DNA from: Hyphomicrobiales bacterium
GTDB taxonomy: Bacteria; Pseudomonadota; Alphaproteobacteria; Rhizobiales; NORP267
NCBI GenBank assembly: GCA_021775855.1
Contig: JAJFGZ010000040.1
Span: 89,985-153,984 of the forward strand
DNA: 64,000 nt
Reading direction: 5' to 3'
How positions within the stretch are numbered: position 1 is the first letter of the stretch; each line of letters begins with the position of its first letter. The notes beneath the pieces were generated by a model. That model was not told the DNA's origin. It worked only from the letters and a program-made list of their open reading frames with translations, and ran no database searches. Both the position numbers and the translations under genes were made by a program. This document shows, one piece after another, positions 26,424 through 35,912 of this stretch.

Positions 26424-27290
26424 CTAACCCTTCACAGCCTTGAGACTTTGTGGGGGAACAGAATCGTCCGGTACAAAGAAATCAAGGAAAAGATCCTGTG
26501 TTGGGTCTATCCTGTATTGGTCGAGATCAGTGACCCCGTTTTCCACCAGGACGGAATCGTCGATCAGGAAATTCCCGGTAAAATCGCGAGACGGCTTGGT
26601 GAATATATGCCACGCGGCTTCGGCCATGATCTCCGGCGAGCGGCTAGCCTGCATCATCGCGTCACCGCCAACGATATATTTAATTGCCGAGGTAGCGATC
26701 GTGGTGCGTGGCCACAAGGCGTTGACCGCTATCCCCTGCGCCTTCAACTCTTCAGCCATGCCGAGCACGCAAAGGCTCATGCCGAATTTGGCAATTGTGT
26801 AAGCGACGTTGGGCGCAAACCATTTGGCCTTCATGTCGAGCGGCGGCGAGAGGTTCAGGATATGCGGGTTTTCCGATTTGGCGAGATGAGGGATGCAGGT
26901 CTTGGAGACCAGGAAGGTTCCGCGGGTATTCACCTGGTGCATCAGATCGAAGCGTTTCATATCGGTATTGACCGTATTGGTCATGCTAATCGCGCTCGCA
27001 TTGTTGACGCAAATATCGATTCCGCCAAAGGTCTCGACTGTTTTATTGACGGCATCGACGACACTTTCCTCTTCGCGTACATCGACAATCAGGGGCAGAG
27101 CCCTACCGCCCGCCGCCTCAATCTCCTCCGCTGCCGTATAGATAGTGCCGGGCAGTTTCGGGTGCGGCTCGGCCGATTTGGCGGCAATCGCCACGTTGGC
27201 GCCATCGCGCGCTGCACGAAGGCCGATGGACAAACCTATCCCCCGGCTAGCGCCGGAAATGAACAGCGTTTTCCCTTTTAGGTTCGCCAA
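26424..27290 (-). CDS. SDR family oxidoreductase (hydroxysteroid dehydrogenase-like 2 / HSDL2 type)
   Basis: The 288-residue SDR has FISGASRGIGLSIGLRAARDGANVAI for NADP binding, then NNASAIS, catalytic serine in ILNLSPPLDM and Tyr-x3-Lys as YTIAK. The insertion around SAEPHPKLPGTIYTAAEEIEAAGG and WPRTTIATSAIKYIVGGD are typical of the HSDL2-like group associated with lipid metabolism. The start is TTG at 27290, supported by AGGAGG five nt upstream. It follows the acyl-CoA dehydrogenase gene by 29 nt, so a role in the same acyl-chain pathway is plausible. Confidence 0.9.
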   Translation of the reverse strand: MANLKGKTLFISGASRGIGLSIGLRAARDGANVAIAAKSAEPHPKLPGTIYTAAEEIEAAGGRALPLIVDVREEESVVDAVNKTVETFGGIDICVNNASAISMTNTVNTDMKRFDLMHQVNTRGTFLVSKTCIPHLAKSENPHILNLSPPLDMKAKWFAPNVAYTIAKFGMSLCVLGMAEELKAQGIAVNALWPRTTIATSAIKYIVGGDAMMQASRSPEIMAEAAWHIFTKPSRDFTGNFLIDDSVLVENGVTDLDQYRIDPTQDLFLDFFVPDDSVPPQSLKAVKG

Positions 27291-27319
27291 ATCGTCCTCC
27301 TGTTTTGTGGTATGATGCC

Positions 27320-29116
27320 CTACCCGGCAAGTTGTTCAAGGCTAATACTAATGAGAGCCTCTGCCCCGCCGGTCACCGTTTTACGCAGTGCACCGGTCTC
27401 GGCAAGATGATTTTCAGCAAAATAGCGCGCGGTTGAGACGGCGCCGGGAGGCGCGCTTTCCGCGCCGGCATGGGCGGCCAGCGCCCCTTTTCCGAGCCAG
27501 GCACCGCCGGCAGCCAAGCCAAAGAGGCGCTGATAGGGAGTCGCACCGGCAAAGGCTTGGTTGGGTTCGGACTGGATAGCCTGAAGCATCCATTCGGTTG
27601 CCTCTTCCAGTTCGCCCACGGCTTCGTTGATCCGGTACCCCATGCGGCCAAAAGCGGGTTCGTTGATCGCCATGGTTTCTTCGGCAATGCCCCTTAATTC
27701 GGCGATCAAAGCGCGAACCGCCTCGCCGCCATCGAGGCCGAGCTTGCGGGTGATCAGATCAATCGCCTGAATTCCGTTGGTGCCCTCGTAGATCGGGGCA
27801 ATACGGGCATCGCGCATATGTTGAGCCGCGCCGGTTTCCTCCACAAATCCCATACCGCCATGGACCTGGACGCCGATTGAGGTCATTTCGACGCCCATGT
27901 CGGTCGAAAACGCCTTGGCGATGGGTGTCAGGATATTGGCGCGGTGGGAGGCTGCTTTTCGCGCGTCTTCGTCTTCAAGTGCCTCAGCCCGGTCAATCGC
28001 GATACCAGTCATGTAACAAATGATACGCGCCGCTGCAGTCATGGATTTCATGGTCATGAGCATCCGTCTTACATCGGGGTGGGCAACGATAGGGACCATT
28101 TCCTCGGCTGAACCGGTTACCCCGCTCCATTCATCGGCCTTGCCCTGGCGGCGTTCCAGCGCGTATTCCAAAGCCTGCTGGAATGCGCGCTCGGCGATCG
28201 CAACGCCCTGGATACCGACCGACAGGCGGGCATTATTCATCATCGTGAACATGCAGTTGAGGCCACGATTTTCTTCACCGATCAAATACCCAACTGCGCC
28301 GTCATTGTCGCCAAAGGTCATGGTGCAGGTTGGGCTGGCATGGATCCCGAGCTTGTGTTCGAGCCCAGTACAATAAACGTCGTTACGTTTCCCAAGCGAG
28401 CCATCTTCGTTGACTAGAAATTTGGGGACGAGAAACAGTGAGATGCCGCGGGTTCCCGCCGGCGCATCGGGCAGGCGGGCAAGGACCAAATGGATGATAT
28501 TGTCCGTCAAATCATGCTCACCATAGGTAATAAAAACCTTGGTACCAGTAATGCGGTAACTGCCGTCAGACTGTTTTTCCGCCCGCGCCCGCAGTCGGCT
28601 GAGGTCCGACCCCGCATGAGATTCGGTCAGGTTCATAGTGCCAGTCCATTCGCCGCTGACCATCCGGGGAAGATACATTTCGCGCAACTCCGAACTGCCA
28701 TGCGCAGCGATGGCTTCTGTCGCGCCGTGGGTTAGCAAGGGGCATAGGCCAAATGCCAGGGCCGCTGCGTTCCACATTTCCTGCACCGCGACCGCAATCG
28801 ATACCGGCAGGTTCTGCCCACCCCATTGTTCGTCGCCTGCTACCGCGCCCCACCCGGCTTCGGTCCATTTTTTATAGGCCTCGCGCCAACCGTCAGGCGT
28901 GGTAACCTCGCCGTCCCTGAGGGATGAACCGGTGAGATCGCCAAGCCGATTAAGGGGTGCGAGTTCCTGGGCCGCAAATTTTCCGGCTTCTTCGAGCACG
29001 GCCTGCACAAGGTCGGTCGATAAATCGCCAAGAAGGCCGGTCTCCAGATCACCCCGCAACCCGGCAATCTCGTTCAGAGCGAAGGAAATATCTCGGACCG
29101 GGGCAACAAAGGACAT
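27320..29116 (-). CDS. Acyl-CoA dehydrogenase, DmdC-like large form
   Basis: At 598 residues it is longer than classical acyl-CoA dehydrogenases (~380) and matches the DmdC / 3-methylmercaptopropionyl-CoA dehydrogenase group. Segments include the N-terminal APVRDISFALNEIAGL, flavin-binding MNLTESHAGSDLSRLRARAE, GTKVFITYGEHDLTDNIIH, and the catalytic glutamate region ARIAPIYEGTNGIQAIDLITRKL. An extra C-terminal domain follows. Electrons would pass through ETF to the ETF-QO encoded at about 60-61.7 kb. The ATG at 29116 is 7 nt after GGGAG. It is the first gene of the leftward run ending at the methyltransferase downstream of dxs. Confidence 0.92.
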   Translation of the reverse strand: MSFVAPVRDISFALNEIAGLRGDLETGLLGDLSTDLVQAVLEEAGKFAAQELAPLNRLGDLTGSSLRDGEVTTPDGWREAYKKWTEAGWGAVAGDEQWGGQNLPVSIAVAVQEMWNAAALAFGLCPLLTHGATEAIAAHGSSELREMYLPRMVSGEWTGTMNLTESHAGSDLSRLRARAEKQSDGSYRITGTKVFITYGEHDLTDNIIHLVLARLPDAPAGTRGISLFLVPKFLVNEDGSLGKRNDVYCTGLEHKLGIHASPTCTMTFGDNDGAVGYLIGEENRGLNCMFTMMNNARLSVGIQGVAIAERAFQQALEYALERRQGKADEWSGVTGSAEEMVPIVAHPDVRRMLMTMKSMTAAARIICYMTGIAIDRAEALEDEDARKAASHRANILTPIAKAFSTDMGVEMTSIGVQVHGGMGFVEETGAAQHMRDARIAPIYEGTNGIQAIDLITRKLGLDGGEAVRALIAELRGIAEETMAINEPAFGRMGYRINEAVGELEEATEWMLQAIQSEPNQAFAGATPYQRLFGLAAGGAWLGKGALAAHAGAESAPPGAVSTARYFAENHLAETGALRKTVTGGAEALISISLEQLAG

Positions 29117-29208
29117 CAACATTCTCCCGAAATTTCTGCTAAGCGTCAGGATAAATCCACGCGGATCGGACGCGAGCTTTTAGTCTAGGATATGAACGCA
29201 TAAATGCA

Positions 29209-30216
29209 ATGCCACACATGAGCGCATCCATATTTGAAGCCGGGACGATGGTCGCGGCATCACCTGAGACGATTTCCGCTGCGGCGAAATTGCTGCAGAC
29301 AGGCAAACTTGTCGCCTTCCCCACCGAGACCGTTTACGGACTTGGCGGCGATGCCACGAAGGGCGAGGCCGTTGCGCGGATTTTTGCGGCCAAAGGCAGG
29401 CCTGCATTCAACCCCTTGATCTGCCATGTGGCTAACCGTGAAGCTGCAGAAAAAATTGCCCGATTTTCCAATACTGCTCTCACACTCGCAGACACCTTTT
29501 GGCCGGGACCGCTGACACTCGTTTTACCGCGTGCCAAAAACTGTCTGGTCTCGCAATTGGCAAGCGCGGGGCTCGAGACGATCGCTGTCCGGGTACCGTC
29601 ACATGCCACGGCGCAGGCGATTTTGCGCCTGGTCGATCGGCCCGTGGCCGCACCAAGTGCCAATGCGTCCGGGTCGATCAGCCCGACTCAGGCCCACCAT
29701 GTGGCGGCCTCACTTGGCAAAAATGTCGATATGATCCTCGATAGCGGCGCCTGCGAAATCGGGATTGAATCGACGATTATCTCTTGCGAAGACGACGGGG
29801 TTCGCCTGCTCAGGGCGGGTGCTATCACCTTTGACCAGATCAATCAGGTTCTGGGTCGCGGGATCTGTGTCGAAGCCCATGATGATACTGGAAAACCCGC
29901 GTCACCCGGTCAAATGCGCTCCCATTATGCGCCACGTACCGGAATCAGGATCGAAGCGGATCACATCAATGCGGGCGACGCCCTGCTCGCCTTCGGCGCG
30001 GACCTTCCGGAAGGATATGAGACGGCGGCATCAATCTTGAATCTGAGCCACGCGGGTGATCTTGTCGAAGCCGCCGCCAATCTGTTTGATTACCTTCACC
30101 AGTTGGATGCTTCGGGGGCAAAGACGATTGCGTGCGCGAAAATCCCGGATATCGGGCTTGGAATAGCCATAAACGACCGGCTGCGGCGGGCCGCGGCGCC
30201 CCGCGAGACGAATTAG
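29209..30216 (+). CDS. Threonylcarbamoyl-AMP synthase, Sua5 type
   Basis: The 335-residue protein makes threonylcarbamoyl-AMP for the t6A37 tRNA modification. It has an N-terminal YrdC domain (KLVAFPTETVYGLGGDATKGEAV, GRPAFNPLICHV, FWPGPLTLVLPR, VRVPSHATAQAILR, PVAAPSANASGSISPT) and the C-terminal Sua5 domain after a linker with SPGQMRSHYAPRT, so it is the long Sua5 rather than the short TsaC form. In-frame ATGs are at 29209 and 29218. It diverges from the acyl-CoA dehydrogenase gene. Confidence 0.94.
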   Translation: MPHMSASIFEAGTMVAASPETISAAAKLLQTGKLVAFPTETVYGLGGDATKGEAVARIFAAKGRPAFNPLICHVANREAAEKIARFSNTALTLADTFWPGPLTLVLPRAKNCLVSQLASAGLETIAVRVPSHATAQAILRLVDRPVAAPSANASGSISPTQAHHVAASLGKNVDMILDSGACEIGIESTIISCEDDGVRLLRAGAITFDQINQVLGRGICVEAHDDTGKPASPGQMRSHYAPRTGIRIEADHINAGDALLAFGADLPEGYETAASILNLSHAGDLVEAAANLFDYLHQLDASGAKTIACAKIPDIGLGIAINDRLRRAAAPRETN

Positions 30217-30228
30217 GACCTCGATCGA

Positions 30229-31656
30229 ATGAGCGAAAGACCAACAATACCAGATGAACTCGTAGCTAAATTCACAGAGATTGTCGGCGAAAAAAATGCA
30301 TTTCTGAATGCTGCGGACATGGCCCCCTACCTGACCGAGTGGCGCGACCTTTATTCCGGTTCGGCGCGGATGGTGTTGCGTCCGGGGACGACCGGCGAAG
30401 TGTCGCAAATCCTGAAGCTAGCCAACGAGACCGGGACCGGGATCGTCCCCCAGGGCGGGAATACCGGGCTTGTGGGCGCGCAGACCCCGTTCGATGAGAA
30501 GCGTGAAATCGTGGTTTCCCTGTCGCGCATGAATGAAATCAGGGCAATTGACCCCGATGCCAATACCCTTGTCTGCGACGCCGGCACCATCCTCGCCAAC
30601 ATCCAGACAGCCGCTGACGATGCGGACCGGTTTTTTCCCTTGAGTCTAGGCGCCGAGGGATCCTGCCAGATCGGCGGCAATCTCTCGACTAATGCCGGGG
30701 GTACCGGCGTATTGGCCTACGGCAATGCCCGCGACATGGTGCTCGGGCTCGAAGTGGTGCTCGCCAATGGCGAAATCTGGGACGGATTGAAAACGCTCCG
30801 CAAGGACAATACCGGGTACGATCTGAAGCAGTTATTTGTCGGCGCCGAAGGCACGCTCGGGATCATCACCAAGGTGGCGCTGAAATTGTTCGCCAGGCCG
30901 AGGGCACGCGAGGTGGCGTTTGTGGGCGTGAAAAGCGCCGAGGCCGCCGTCGCTCTGTTCCGCAGCGTGATTGGCGCCGAGGGGCGCAACATAACCGGGT
31001 TTGAAATAATGCCGCGGATTGGTATTGATTTTATGCTGCGGCACATTCCTGACACCCGGGACCCCCTCGCTGACCCCCACCCCTGGTATGTGCTTCTTGA
31101 AATATCTTCGGGCGACAATGCGGAAACTCTCAAAGCGCGGGCCGAAGACATTCTCGGCGACATTTTGGAGGCAGGCATTGGCGATGATGTGGTGTTGGCA
31201 AATTCTGGGTCGCAGGCCAAAGATTTCTGGGAATTACGCACCCGCATGTCAGAAGTTCAGAAACTGGAGGGAGGGTCGATCAAGCACGATGTTTCAGTGC
31301 CTGTCTCGGCAATCCCCGAATTTCTGGACCGCGCAGCGACTGCTGTAGAGAATTGCGTATCAGGCGCGCGCCCGGTCCCGTTCGGCCATCTGGGCGACGG
31401 CAATATCCATTACAATGTCAGTCAACCGGTTGGCGCCGATCGACACGCCTACCTCGCCAGGTGGGAGGACATGAACGAAGCTGTGCACGGTGTGGTTGCG
31501 TCCCTCAACGGTTCGATCAGCGCCGAACATGGCATCGGGATTTTGAAACGCGACCTGCTGCCGCGCTACAAAAGCAAAGTCGAAATGAAGATGATGCACG
31601 CGCTCAAGAAAACCTTTGATCCGAATGGAATTCTCAACCCAGGGAAACTGATGTGA
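30229..31656 (+). CDS. FAD-binding oxidoreductase (D-2-hydroxyglutarate / D-lactate dehydrogenase family)
   Basis: The 475-residue flavoprotein has a PCMH-type FAD domain with GTGIVPQGGNTGLVGAQTP, LGAEGSCQIGGNLSTNAGGTGVLAYGN and GTLGIITKVALKLF. The C-terminal FAD-oxidase domain has GHLGDGNIHYNV (metal and substrate histidines) and SAEHGIGILKRDLL. This pattern fits D-2-hydroxyglutarate or D-lactate dehydrogenases, which pass electrons to ETF or quinones. It starts 13 nt after the Sua5 stop and overlaps the GNAT gene by four nt, indicating an operon. Confidence 0.9.
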   Translation: MSERPTIPDELVAKFTEIVGEKNAFLNAADMAPYLTEWRDLYSGSARMVLRPGTTGEVSQILKLANETGTGIVPQGGNTGLVGAQTPFDEKREIVVSLSRMNEIRAIDPDANTLVCDAGTILANIQTAADDADRFFPLSLGAEGSCQIGGNLSTNAGGTGVLAYGNARDMVLGLEVVLANGEIWDGLKTLRKDNTGYDLKQLFVGAEGTLGIITKVALKLFARPRAREVAFVGVKSAEAAVALFRSVIGAEGRNITGFEIMPRIGIDFMLRHIPDTRDPLADPHPWYVLLEISSGDNAETLKARAEDILGDILEAGIGDDVVLANSGSQAKDFWELRTRMSEVQKLEGGSIKHDVSVPVSAIPEFLDRAATAVENCVSGARPVPFGHLGDGNIHYNVSQPVGADRHAYLARWEDMNEAVHGVVASLNGSISAEHGIGILKRDLLPRYKSKVEMKMMHALKKTFDPNGILNPGKLM

Positions 31657-32096
31657 TAGGCGCGATACCGGGCGATATTGGCCCATGCACAGACCAGGAT
31701 ATCCCTGGGATCATTGATCTTTGGCAAAAGACAGGGCTGACCCGGCCTTGGAATGATCCGGCGCGTGATATTTCGTTTGCGCGCGGATCATCCAACTCGG
31801 ATGTCTTGGCCTGCCGCACCAATGAGGCCGTCTGTGCGACCGTAATGGTCGGCCATGACGGCCACCGGGGGGTTGTCTACTATCTTGCTGTTGACCCGGA
31901 TTACCAAGGCAAAGGCCTGGGCCGGCGCATGATGGCGGCGGCTGAAGCATGGCTCAAACACAAGGGCGCGTGGAAACTCAACTTGATGATCCGGGTAGAC
32001 AACAACTCAGTCCAGGCGTTTTATGAACAAATCGGGTATCAGACCGAGGAACGGATTGTCATGTCGCGCCGGCTCGACGATGGTGACAACGCCTAG
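31653..32096 (+). CDS. GNAT family N-acetyltransferase (YpeA-like)
   Basis: The 147-residue protein has the acetyl-CoA binding signature VVYYLAVDPDYQGKGLGRRMMAAAEAWL followed by LMIRVDNNSVQAFYEQIGYQTEE, the usual GNAT motif B. The GTG start overlaps the upstream stop as GTGA, so its translation is coupled to the FAD oxidoreductase. The overall pattern resembles YpeA-type acetyltransferases; the acceptor substrate is unknown. Confidence 0.88.
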   Translation: MIGAIPGDIGPCTDQDIPGIIDLWQKTGLTRPWNDPARDISFARGSSNSDVLACRTNEAVCATVMVGHDGHRGVVYYLAVDPDYQGKGLGRRMMAAAEAWLKHKGAWKLNLMIRVDNNSVQAFYEQIGYQTEERIVMSRRLDDGDNA

Positions 32097-32117
32097 ATCT
32101 CAACGGCGCAATTCACT

Positions 32118-32747
32118 CTAGGGTATTATCGGATTTCGACTGTCGGCAAGAATGCGGCCGCCAATCGCGATAAAACAAACGCCAGCGGCCCGCTCGATCC
32201 AGTGTTGGGCATTTCTGAACCGGCTCAAAATGGGCGGCGACGACATAAATATACTGACGATCGCATACCAGACCAGCGACGAGAGCATGACCAGCCCGAT
32301 CATCAAAGCCAGCAACCAGAACGGCGTGGTTTCTGTAATCGTAGTTGCAAATACACTTGTAAAAATTACAACCGCCTTGGGATTGGTCAACGTCACGAGA
32401 AAGCCGAACAAGAGCGGGTTACCGCCTGTCGGCTTCCCCCTTGTCATTTGAATTTGGGCGGGCATGGCTATCACCAGCCGCACGCCCAGATAGATCAGGT
32501 AGCAGCCACCCAAAATCCGCACTAGCCAGGCCAGCCACTGGTATTCGACCAGAATAGCCGAGAGCCCGACCAGGCTAATGGTCGCGTAAAATCCAAGCCC
32601 AAGCGATACCCCGAGCGTTGTCTGTAGGCCCGCTTTTGTCCCCCGGGTCATGGCAGATCTCACAACGGCGATGAAATCTGGGCCCGGTAGCATCAACGCT
32701 GGAATGAAAATTATGAATACACTTGCCAATGCGATCGTCGCGTTCAT
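32118..32747 (-). CDS. LysE/RhtB family amino acid translocator
   Basis: The 209-residue membrane protein has six hydrophobic segments and the RhtB-type motifs IPALMLPGPDFIAVVRSAMTRGTKAGLQTTLGVSLG and LFGFLVTLTNPKAVVIFTSVFA. It likely exports homoserine, threonine or a related amino acid. It is a separate branch from the ArgO-like protein at 15.9-16.5 kb. It follows the SRAP gene on the same strand by 34 nt. Confidence 0.9.
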   Translation of the reverse strand: MNATIALASVFIIFIPALMLPGPDFIAVVRSAMTRGTKAGLQTTLGVSLGLGFYATISLVGLSAILVEYQWLAWLVRILGGCYLIYLGVRLVIAMPAQIQMTRGKPTGGNPLLFGFLVTLTNPKAVVIFTSVFATTITETTPFWLLALMIGLVMLSSLVWYAIVSIFMSSPPILSRFRNAQHWIERAAGVCFIAIGGRILADSRNPIIP

Positions 32748-32781
32748 TTAGATTCTCCAAATCGTTGCCGGTCTGCCGGGA

Positions 32782-33507
32782 TCACAACAGTTTCAGCTGG
32801 TCATCCAACTGCGCTTCAACATTGGTTGCGTCAACGTCAACGGTTACCGGCTCCTGAATGTCAGCAGTATCGTTGGCGACCTTGTTGACCCGGGTCGAAA
32901 CCGGCACCGATTCCAACGAGTCGTTGGCGGCGGGTACAAGCAACGGCTTCAACCGCTCGGCTTCAGTCTCGGGCCGCTCAAGCCAATCGGTAAAATTTTC
33001 GGGCTGCAAAATCACCGGCATGCGGTGGTGGATCGGTTTCAGCGTATCGTTGGCGGCGGTTGTGAGGATCGCGGCGGACTGTATTTCGCTTCCCTCCGCA
33101 TCCATCCAGTGTTCCCAGATGCCTGCAAAGGCCATAACACCGCCCCCCACGGGACGGATCATGAACGGTTGTTTCGGACCCTTGCCGCGCGCCTGCCACT
33201 CGTAAAAGGCGTCGGCCGGGATGATGCAGCGCCGGCGGTGGATCGCTGCCCGGAAAGCCGGTTTTTCAAACGCCGTCTCGGACCGGGCGTTGATCATCAG
33301 GGGAAATTTCTGGCTATCCTTGACCCAGCCCGGCAAAAGTCCCCAGCGCACAAACGTGAATTCATTGGCGCGTTTTCCAGAACGGATGATAGCGATTGGC
33401 TGGGTTGGCGCAATATTGTAGCGTGCCTGCAAGTTCGGCTGTTCGGAAAATCCGAATAGCTGACGCATCGCTTCGACCGGCAGGGTCAGGGCAAATCGTC
33501 CACACAT
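32782..33507 (-). CDS. SOS response-associated peptidase family protein (SRAP, YedK/HMCES type)
   Basis: The 241-residue protein has Cys2 right after Met1 (MCGRFALT), which in this family forms a covalent link with abasic sites in single-stranded DNA. Other landmarks are ARYNIAPTQPIAII, RWGLLPGWVKD, NARSETAFEKPAFR, RCIIPADAFYEW with the catalytic glutamate and LTTAANDTLKPIHHRMPVIL with the conserved histidine. The last ~50 residues are an acidic, low-complexity extension. No LexA box was identified upstream. Confidence 0.94.
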   Translation of the reverse strand: MCGRFALTLPVEAMRQLFGFSEQPNLQARYNIAPTQPIAIIRSGKRANEFTFVRWGLLPGWVKDSQKFPLMINARSETAFEKPAFRAAIHRRRCIIPADAFYEWQARGKGPKQPFMIRPVGGGVMAFAGIWEHWMDAEGSEIQSAAILTTAANDTLKPIHHRMPVILQPENFTDWLERPETEAERLKPLLVPAANDSLESVPVSTRVNKVANDTADIQEPVTVDVDATNVEAQLDDQLKLL

Positions 33508-33597
33508 CGACGTATTCTACCGAGCTAGTAAGGAAATCGAAACCCTGAATGCCGAAACTGGCAGTTGGAATGCAATGAACCTGCTGGGGATATGTTG

Positions 33598-34140
33598 ATG
33601 GCGCAAGCTGGAACTGCCGCGAAACAAGATAACGATCCAGATTTTTCGCCCGGGAACGCGGTGGCGTTTGACCGCGGCCAGTTGAAGGGTACCAATATCC
33701 ATCCGGATACCCTGCTCGCTACTGACTACCTGAATCATTTCAATGAAGTGGCGATGATGATCGAAATGATCCCGATGATGCCCGAGGCCATCGATGATAT
33801 CGCAGACTGGACGCCCAGCTCGTATCAAGAGCATTTTCGGGATTCGGGTTTGCGCGACGCCGACCTGGCGGTTACTGCCTACCAGCATGCGCCTGAAATG
33901 GTCCGGATCACGTTTGAAGATGCCGTTGAGCGCCTGAATGCCTGCGTCTCGGCAAGCATCTCAGACGCCCATAAACTTTGTGAAATCAACAATGCAGAAA
34001 TCCTCGCTTTCAAGGCCTCCGAAATTGCCTGGCAGATATTTGCACTGATTGAGGAAGCCGGCACAATCATCAACGGCGGTTCTTTCCAGGCATCCAACGA
34101 AGACGCGACCCAGCACGCGATTGATTCACTATTCGACTAA
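33598..34140 (+). CDS. Hypothetical acidic helical protein, about 180 aa
   Basis: I do not recognise the family. The protein is soluble, acidic and probably all helical in its last 120 residues, with methionine-rich NEVAMMIEMIPMMPEAIDDIADW and ITFEDAVERLNACVSASISD. No signal peptide or metal motif is seen. The start is ATG at 33598 (or 33592, with TTG between) about 7 nt after GGGGA; an upstream ATG at 33565 is less well placed. It stands alone between the SRAP gene and the DUF3179 gene. Confidence 0.65.
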   Translation: MAQAGTAAKQDNDPDFSPGNAVAFDRGQLKGTNIHPDTLLATDYLNHFNEVAMMIEMIPMMPEAIDDIADWTPSSYQEHFRDSGLRDADLAVTAYQHAPEMVRITFEDAVERLNACVSASISDAHKLCEINNAEILAFKASEIAWQIFALIEEAGTIINGGSFQASNEDATQHAIDSLFD

Positions 34141-34252
34141 ACACGCACCTTTAGCTTCGTTCAGGCTGGCAACCAGCTTCACGAGCCTTTGATTGGCGTA
34201 TTGGTGACTTCCAGTCCCAATATACAACACATTCATTGGCCGGATAGTCGAA

Positions 34253-35260
34253 ATGACCCCGACAACTTTGATCAGAACCTTTGCCGCCGCAATGGTCATG
34301 TCCATCGTCGCTAGTGGACATGGATACGCCAATCCCGACAGCTGGCGGTTGTCGGGCTGGGCCGATACGGATTTTTCACGCACAAGTATCGATCTGGACG
34401 ACATTCTGTCGGGCGGTCCCCCCAAGGACGGCATCCCGGCAATCGACGATCCTCAATTCGTGGATGCAGGTTCAGCGGCAAACGTCCAACCAGGGGAACC
34501 GGTGGTTACCGTGAAGATTGGCGATGACGCCCGGGCCTATCCGTTCGGCATCCTGACCTGGCACGAAATTGTCAACGATGTTGTCGGTGGGCGTCCGGTG
34601 ACGATCACCTATTGTCCGCTTTGTAATTCGGCTGTCGTGTTTGACCGCCGCGTCGCTGGCCGGATTCTGGATTTTGGCACGACGGGCAAACTACTCGCGT
34701 CCAATCTGGTCATGTATGACCGCCAGACGCAGAGCTGGTGGCAGCAATTTACCGGCGAGGGGATTGTCGGCGCAATGACCGGCGTTGAGTTGGAAACCGT
34801 TCCTGTGCGGGTCGAATCGTTCGAGCGTTTCCTGGCAGCAAATCCCGACGGCAGGGTGCTGGTCCCGAACAATCCGAACATGCGCCGCTATGGCCAGAAT
34901 CCATACGAACGCTACGATGGGCGCACACGCCCCTACGAATTTCTGTTCAACGCCGAACTGCCGGATTACATCAACCCGATGGAACGCGTCGTGGCCTATG
35001 AATATGATGGCGTGGACCGGGCCGTCACCATGGCGTTGGTTCGCGAGGAGGGAAGTATTACGCTCGGCAACGTTACGATTGGCTGGTTTGAAGGCCAGAA
35101 TTCCGCACTCGACACAACCGTGATCAGCCAGGGCCGGGACGTTGGCAATATCGTTGTCCAGGCCAACACGTCAGACGGGCCGGTTGATCTTGTCTACGAT
35201 GTGACGTTTGCGTTTGTGTTCCATGCCTTTTACCCGGACGAGCGGATTAAGCAAAACTAG
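34253..35260 (+). CDS. Secreted DUF3179 family protein
   Basis: The 335-residue protein has a signal-peptide-like N-terminus (basic residue, hydrophobic core, cleavage likely near residue 26 after GHGYA). The DUF3179 body includes GIPAIDDPQFVDAG, VKIGDDARAYPFGILTWHEIVND, the CPLC motif in ITYCPLCNSAVVFDRR, and TGKLLASNLVMYDRQTQSWWQQFTGEGIVG. The Cys-x2-Cys pair could bind a metal or form a disulfide. The function of the family is unknown to me. Confidence 0.88.
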   Translation: MTPTTLIRTFAAAMVMSIVASGHGYANPDSWRLSGWADTDFSRTSIDLDDILSGGPPKDGIPAIDDPQFVDAGSAANVQPGEPVVTVKIGDDARAYPFGILTWHEIVNDVVGGRPVTITYCPLCNSAVVFDRRVAGRILDFGTTGKLLASNLVMYDRQTQSWWQQFTGEGIVGAMTGVELETVPVRVESFERFLAANPDGRVLVPNNPNMRRYGQNPYERYDGRTRPYEFLFNAELPDYINPMERVVAYEYDGVDRAVTMALVREEGSITLGNVTIGWFEGQNSALDTTVISQGRDVGNIVVQANTSDGPVDLVYDVTFAFVFHAFYPDERIKQN

Positions 35261-35312
35261 TTTCGTTCAAGGATGTGCCTTGAATCCGCCCACCATCGCA
35301 GCCATAAGACCG

Positions 35313-35912
35313 GTGTTAAATTTTGTATTCCAGGACCTGGTTCCAATCTTGCGCATTAATCGATCCAAATTCAGTTTTGCTGGGTGTCTGCTGATTGTTC
35401 TGACCCTTTTGGCGATTGGTTTCGAATCATCACCAGTCCGTTCTGAGGAAATTGATCCGGCAGCGTCAACTGCGCCGTCAGCATCCTCCGGAGGCAGCCG
35501 GTCCCGGGGCCGGCAGGTAAGTTTCCCGACTGCCGTGCCGAGGACAGCGACGGCCATTGCCCAACCACCAAACTCAACCGAAGAGCCGGAAGATACCAGC
35601 CCAGAGGCTTTGCCGCCGTATCAGGAAGAACTGATCAGGCTTGCCGAAATTCTGGGTGCCGTACATTATCTGCGTGCCTTGTGCGGCGCCGACGAAGGTG
35701 AGTTGTGGCGGGCGCAAATGGAGGCCCTGCTGGAGGCCGAAGAGCCTGGACCGAAATGGCGGGCCCAACTGGTTGAAGAGTTCAATCTGGGGTACCGGAC
35801 TTTCGAGCGTAGCTACCGCCGTTGTACGGCTAGCGCCGTGTTGGCGACCCGGCGTTATATGAACGAAGGTGCAGAATTGGCCCTTGCCACCCAAAACACC
35901 TATGCCAATTAG
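35313..35912 (+). CDS. TIGR02301 family exported protein
   Basis: The C-terminal half carries the TIGR02301 pattern: YQEELIRLAEILGAVHYLRALC, ELWRAQMEALLEAE, FNLGYRTFERSYRRCT and RYMNEGAELA, with two cysteines likely paired. This family is largely alphaproteobacterial and unassigned. A hydrophobic segment (FAGCLLIVLTLLAIGF) near the N-terminus looks like a signal peptide or anchor, followed by a Ser/Pro-rich linker. The start is uncertain: GTG at 35313 is my choice; an ATG at 35208 would overlap the DUF3179 gene by 53 nt. Confidence 0.8.
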   Translation: MLNFVFQDLVPILRINRSKFSFAGCLLIVLTLLAIGFESSPVRSEEIDPAASTAPSASSGGSRSRGRQVSFPTAVPRTATAIAQPPNSTEEPEDTSPEALPPYQEELIRLAEILGAVHYLRALCGADEGELWRAQMEALLEAEEPGPKWRAQLVEEFNLGYRTFERSYRRCTASAVLATRRYMNEGAELALATQNTYAN

